A DNA stretch of 34,766 bases, from NCBI GenBank assembly GCA_020441005.1, contig JAGRNA010000146.1, positions 1 through 34,766 on the forward strand, in the 5' to 3' direction. Shown here in pieces: positions 31,268-34,766 of the stretch. The position numbers and the translations under genes are program-made. Origin of the DNA: Leptospiraceae bacterium (GTDB lineage: Bacteria > Spirochaetota > Leptospiria > Leptospirales > Leptonemataceae). Below the pieces are notes generated by a model. That model was not told where the DNA came from, did not search any database, and saw only the letters and a list, made by a program, of their open reading frames with translations. How positions within the stretch are numbered: position 1 is the stretch's first letter; each line of letters begins with the position of its first letter.

Positions 31268-31287
31268 ACCCGGGTTAGTGCCCGGGT
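31268..31287. other. Hairpin around the stop codon of the lipoprotein gene
   Basis: ACCCGGG (31268-31274) and CCCGGGT (31281-31287) form a perfect 7-bp stem. The stop codon of the minus-strand lipoprotein gene lies at the loop (31275-31277). No T-run follows on either strand. It sits in the convergent junction with the hypothetical gene, so it may stall or protect the 3' ends. Confidence 0.35.
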
Positions 31288-31751
31288 GAATCCCAGGGCA
31301 TTTGGACCGCGGGCGCCGGGGTATCCGCGTAGGCCTCATCAGCCAATAGATTGAGCTGCATGCAAGCCGGATGAAAGAAAGCGGTCTGGGCAATCACTTC
31401 GCAGCGCGATTCCAGAATCGCCGTGTAACACAGGCGGGCCAACTGACGCATGGCCGGGGTGTGCCGCTGTAGTTTTAAATCCCGGTCTTGCATCACAGTC
31501 GCCACACAGCGGTCTGTTTTTATCTCGGCCTGAACTGCACGCGGCAGGGTCCGAAACAGCCGGGCGTAGCAGCCATGCATTCGCTGACATAAAAGGGGGG
31601 TAACTTGATCAATCCACGCCCCGTAATCCTGAATTGCGTTCAACGTGCTTGTATCCGGTTGCTGCGGTTTGCATCCCACCGGACCGGCCAGCATGGCGAG
31701 CACCAGCCCGATCAGCATGAATCGATTACAATATGAGCAGCGCATTTTCAT
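31275..31751 (-). CDS. Small cysteine-rich lipoprotein
   Basis: The 158-residue protein has a signal peptide ending in LAGPVGC, a spirochaete-type lipobox, with the lipidated cysteine at C27. The mature part has six cysteines (C55, C61, C82, C108, C117, C130), an even number that fits three disulfides in the periplasm. It is mostly helical, ending in a Pro/Ala-rich tail. Function is not recognised. Its ATG overlaps the stop of the glycosyltransferase gene (ATGA), so it is translated after it, and a job linked to that enzyme or to the envelope is likely (inference). No other domain was seen. Confidence 0.85.
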   Translation of the reverse strand: MKMRCSYCNRFMLIGLVLAMLAGPVGCKPQQPDTSTLNAIQDYGAWIDQVTPLLCQRMHGCYARLFRTLPRAVQAEIKTDRCVATVMQDRDLKLQRHTPAMRQLARLCYTAILESRCEVIAQTAFFHPACMQLNLLADEAYADTPAPAVQMPWDSPGH

Positions 31752-33688
31752 AACAGCTTGTGCGCCTCGCAGCGGGGAGCGCTTTGTTTGTTCAGCAACC
31801 AGTTTCCCAGCATTTCCAGGTAATCCGGTTCATAGCATTTTTGCAGCCGCAACATGCGGGTCATCAGGTTATCGCCGGACGCCGCCGCATTGGCCGCTTT
31901 CAGGTGTTTGTTATAGCCGCGCATGGACGGCATGAGATCGAGGATCGCCAGACGGTCCAGATAGATCTGCAAAACCTCGTACCATGCCATACGAAAATTG
32001 CGCGCATACCAATAGCGGTATTTCTTGACCAACACTCCCTGGTGGGTTACGGTTTGCTCGTCTGCGGTGGTGACGCTTTCAAACATATAATCGAGCCAGA
32101 TGAATAAAAAAGGATCTACGGGCGTCAGGCCGTTTTCACTGCTGGCAAAAATCAGATAGTCTTGTCCCTTTTCCAGCGAGGGCCAGTAGGAATACTGGTT
32201 CTTCTGCGATATATTCATCGAGGCAACCCGTCCCGGTCTCGTATCACGCAGATACCATTCCGCAATGGCTGCGTCCTGGTAACGATTGGCAATCAGGATG
32301 GCATTGGGGTACTTTTGCCGGCGAACTTGCTCCAGTTGGGCGATCATTTCACGGTAGCCGGCCGTGCGGAATTGCAAAAAGGCCTGGTCGGGCAGCCGCA
32401 GTCCAAGCTGCTGATCGATTTGATAGCCATACAGGGCAAACAGACTGATTCCGATCGCCGGCAGACTGCCCAACAGGATCAACGCGCCATAGCCCTTTTG
32501 CCAAACAGAGCGCACCAAATGCAAGGCACCCTTGTGAAAGGGTAAATAGGCCCCCATCAAGAGCAGGATTGCCGGCCAGCCTGGTATCAGCCAGTTAGCC
32601 TGTACTACGCTAGTACGGGACATGACTACAAAAAACAGAATGACAAAGCTGGCCTGCCAGAAAATAAACCACAGCGCCGAACGCCGATTGAGCTCTTGTT
32701 CCGCAATGCTAATATTTACCAGCTGGCCATCTCGTCGGGAGACCATCCACCAATTGGTCAGCTGCTGCCGGACTTCTATTGAGAACAGGCGCAAAAAAGT
32801 TCGTAGATTGTGCTCCCTCCACAGGCGTCGCAATGGCGGCCATTGCAGCTCTCTGAAAAAGCGATACAATAGATAAAACCATAACAAAGCAAAGGCCAGA
32901 AACCACAGAGGGGAGAACAAAAACAGTTGTCCGAAAATCAAACTACCTGTACTCGATTGCCTTTGGCCACCGCCGGCAGATCGCAAGTAGCGTATGGCAT
33001 CAATCTGATCCCAATTGTGGTCCAGGTTCCAGATCCAGATGGGCGTTAACAGGACCAAAACAATCAAGGCTCCGACCCAGACATGCGGGCTGCGCCAGAG
33101 GTAATACTCGTGCTTTTGAAAGACCAGCCAAAGCAGCCAGGCCATGACAAAGATGGCCATACTATGCTTGCTCAGGGCGCCCAATCCAATCGCCACAAAC
33201 ATAACATACAAATAGACTGCGCGCCGATGTCTTAGATAGTGCAGCATCGACCAGGTGGCCAACATCCAGGCCATCAGAAAGGGCGTATCATGCATAATCA
33301 GATCGCTGCCCAGAAAAACGCCCGGTGTCAGATAAAACAGCACGACCACAATTGTGCTCCGATGCCAGCCCAGACCCAGCAAGCGCCCGGCACTCCAAAG
33401 TAGAGCCATCACTACAGCCAGAGCCACAAGTGCTGCCAGCTTTAAAACCCACCAGCTCTCCTGGAACAGATGAGTAAACATCGCGATATACCAGGCTACC
33501 CCGGGTCCCTGGTCATAGTAGGCCCAATCCAGGTAGCGCGACCAGACCCAATAGTAGGCCTCATCCGGGTGGATCTGTTCGCCCAGACTAATATAAAAAC
33601 GAGCAGCAACCAGAAGCAGTATGCCGCTCATTAGCAACAGTCGCTGCCGCCAATCTATGCGCTGTTCAGTCCAGTACGGAAAGAGCAT
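31748..33688 (-). CDS. GT39/PMT_2-type membrane glycosyltransferase
   Basis: The 646-residue protein has many membrane helices (about 10-11) and a C-terminal soluble part (about 440-646). The first periplasmic loop holds IHPDEAYYWVWSRYLDWAYYD, with D42/E43 as the catalytic acidic residues of the ArnT/PMT family. Another conserved block is SDLIMHDTPFLMAW. Such enzymes take sugars from polyprenyl-phosphate donors and attach them to lipid A or proteins on the outer face of the inner membrane. The middle loop with SRRDGQLVNI (about 325-340) is longer than in small members. It lies 6 bases after the kinase gene and overlaps the lipoprotein gene by 4 bases, forming an operon. Confidence 0.93.
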   Translation of the reverse strand: MLFPYWTEQRIDWRQRLLLMSGILLLVAARFYISLGEQIHPDEAYYWVWSRYLDWAYYDQGPGVAWYIAMFTHLFQESWWVLKLAALVALAVVMALLWSAGRLLGLGWHRSTIVVVLFYLTPGVFLGSDLIMHDTPFLMAWMLATWSMLHYLRHRRAVYLYVMFVAIGLGALSKHSMAIFVMAWLLWLVFQKHEYYLWRSPHVWVGALIVLVLLTPIWIWNLDHNWDQIDAIRYLRSAGGGQRQSSTGSLIFGQLFLFSPLWFLAFALLWFYLLYRFFRELQWPPLRRLWREHNLRTFLRLFSIEVRQQLTNWWMVSRRDGQLVNISIAEQELNRRSALWFIFWQASFVILFFVVMSRTSVVQANWLIPGWPAILLLMGAYLPFHKGALHLVRSVWQKGYGALILLGSLPAIGISLFALYGYQIDQQLGLRLPDQAFLQFRTAGYREMIAQLEQVRRQKYPNAILIANRYQDAAIAEWYLRDTRPGRVASMNISQKNQYSYWPSLEKGQDYLIFASSENGLTPVDPFLFIWLDYMFESVTTADEQTVTHQGVLVKKYRYWYARNFRMAWYEVLQIYLDRLAILDLMPSMRGYNKHLKAANAAASGDNLMTRMLRLQKCYEPDYLEMLGNWLLNKQSAPRCEAHKLL

Positions 33689-33694
33689 AATTCC

Positions 33695-34766
33695 TCACTT
33701 TTCAGGCTTATTGGTAATATACTTTACCAGTTTGACCTGGTTTCCCTTATGATTATAATGTAGTTCGTCGAAAATGGATCGCGCAATCGCCAGGCCCCGA
33801 CCATGATACAGGTCTTTGTTGACTTTAAAGCTTTGCAGCGCGTGTTGATGGTCGAAGCCCTCACCCTGATCCTTGATACTATACAAGACGCGATTTTGAT
33901 TCAAGGCATACTGCACATCCACCAACCGGTTTTTGTACGGGCTCTGGTTTTGGCGCTGTGCTACCAGTTCCAGATAGCGGTCGCCATGCGTGGACTCACT
34001 TTTCTCCTGAAAGCTAATGCCCAGGTTGCCGTGTTCAATGGCATTGATCAGCATTTCGCGCAGGCCGATTTTGATCGCCATCACATCGCTTTCATTAAAA
34101 TAGCGCGGCAGGGCAGCGGTCAGTTGGTTCAACAGGGAGTTAGCGGTGCTCAGATAATTGCCGATCTGAAAATGACGTCGCTCCCAGGCGCAAATTTTGC
34201 TGATGCTGTCTTCAGTGTCGGACTCCAGTTTGCCCCAAAAAACATTGGTGTTAAAAACCTGTATATATTCCAGGCGCAGGTTCATTTCCCACGGCTCGCC
34301 ATGTGCGGTCATGAGTTCTATTTGCAGGTTTTGGCCGCGACCTTTTTCGCGCACATCACGCAGCCGACTCTGCAACAAGAGCAAGCGCACATCATCACGC
34401 CGCAGAACCTCATTGTGCATCAACATCTCAAAGGGCTTGCCCTTGATCTCATTGGGCTCATACCCCAGATGCTCCTTCAAGGCCTGGTTCACGGTGATGA
34501 CTATGCCGTCTTCGTTCATGGAAAAAATGATGTCACGCGAGTTTTCCACCAGAATACGATGCTTGGTATCTGAAATCTGTCTTTCAATTTCGTTGGCCAA
34601 AAAACGGTCGGCCATCTGGTTGATACGCTGGATCACAGCGTTGATATCTGCCTGGGGGCCGGTTACAATACGATAGGCATGATCCTCCACCGTGCCGATG
34701 CGCTCAAGACCCTGAATCAGATATAGCAAGGGCCGATTATAAAACACGAGCAACAGCATCGCTATC
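33695..34766 (-). CDS. PAS-RsbW-type ATPase kinase, partial (N-terminus outside window)
   Basis: The gene runs off the right edge; the frame is still open beyond the ATG at 34759 (codons for I-A precede it). The visible N-terminal part is hydrophobic (LLLVFYN), probably the end of a membrane helix. A helical linker, a PAS domain (about 65-175: SRDIIFSMNEDGIVITVNQA) and a C-terminal GHKL ATPase follow. The ATPase has REMLINAIEHGN (N239), DQGEGFD (297-303) and HGRGLAIARSI, and no dimerisation/histidine motif. This matches RsbW/SpoIIAB-like serine kinases or anti-sigma factors more than histidine kinases. It could phosphorylate STAS proteins such as the one at 3229, though they are far apart here. 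It heads the operon with the glycosyltransferase and lipoprotein. Confidence 0.9.
   Translation of the reverse strand, partial: IAMLLLVFYNRPLLYLIQGLERIGTVEDHAYRIVTGPQADINAVIQRINQMADRFLANEIERQISDTKHRILVENSRDIIFSMNEDGIVITVNQALKEHLGYEPNEIKGKPFEMLMHNEVLRRDDVRLLLLQSRLRDVREKGRGQNLQIELMTAHGEPWEMNLRLEYIQVFNTNVFWGKLESDTEDSISKICAWERRHFQIGNYLSTANSLLNQLTAALPRYFNESDVMAIKIGLREMLINAIEHGNLGISFQEKSESTHGDRYLELVAQRQNQSPYKNRLVDVQYALNQNRVLYSIKDQGEGFDHQHALQSFKVNKDLYHGRGLAIARSIFDELHYNHKGNQVKLVKYITNKPEK

Noticed and set aside
1-34766. tRNA, rRNA, CRISPR arrays, insertion sequences, attachment sites
   Set aside because: No cloverleaf, rRNA core sequence, regular direct-repeat array, transposase or integrase was seen; gene style is uniform across the window.

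Overview
The window looks like chromosomal DNA of a free-living spirochaete, probably of the Leptospirales (Leptonema/Turneriella-like). This is inferred from gene content and style, not from a marker gene: a mid-50s G+C feel, loose lipoboxes, many GTG starts and weak ribosome binding sites, a CheX-type phosphatase, a SpoIIE phosphatase with TPRs, a membrane class III cyclase, a PAS/RsbW-type kinase and several outer-membrane barrels. No rRNA, tRNA, insertion sequence, phage gene or CRISPR array was seen.

Layout. 1-272 is the 3' end of a KDPG aldolase gene. 371-2755 (-) is a membrane SpoIIE/PP2C phosphatase, divergent from a structured 5' region and a small STAS-like protein (3229-3600, +), which together suggest a partner-switch module. 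3777-7412 (-) is a large RND pump. 7604-10732 (+) is a compact signalling operon: a membrane PAS-Hpt-CheA-type kinase, a CheY-like regulator, CheX and a hemerythrin-like protein. An OmpA-type lipoprotein and a porin-like barrel follow. 13095-15600 (+) pairs a six-helix protein built of three identical-length repeats with a sodium:solute symporter. A membrane PilZ protein follows, then a GAF-GAF-AAA+ sigma-54 activator (-) and, divergently, a class III adenylate cyclase, a YhhN-family membrane enzyme and a polysaccharide deacetylase.

27754-22847 (-) reads as an operon: GNAT acetyltransferase, RNase HI, a 938-residue biotin carboxylase/biotin carrier fusion, and YbeY. Further right are an outer-membrane barrel (-), an organophosphate-antiporter-type MFS transporter (+) behind a promoter, a structured leader and a terminator-like element, and a small hypothetical gene. 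Last is a three-gene operon (-): PAS/ATPase kinase (cut by the window edge), GT39-type glycosyltransferase, and a cysteine-rich lipoprotein.

How it fits together. The window is dense in signalling: PP2C phosphatase, STAS protein, RsbW-like ATPase, CheA/CheY/CheX relay, PilZ receptor, cAMP synthesis and sigma-54 activation, mixed with envelope genes. The least explained items are the triplicated membrane protein coupled to the symporter (13095-15600), the leader of the MFS gene (29163-29396), the leader of the STAS gene (2756-3228), and the biotin carboxylase fusion that lacks a carboxyltransferase.
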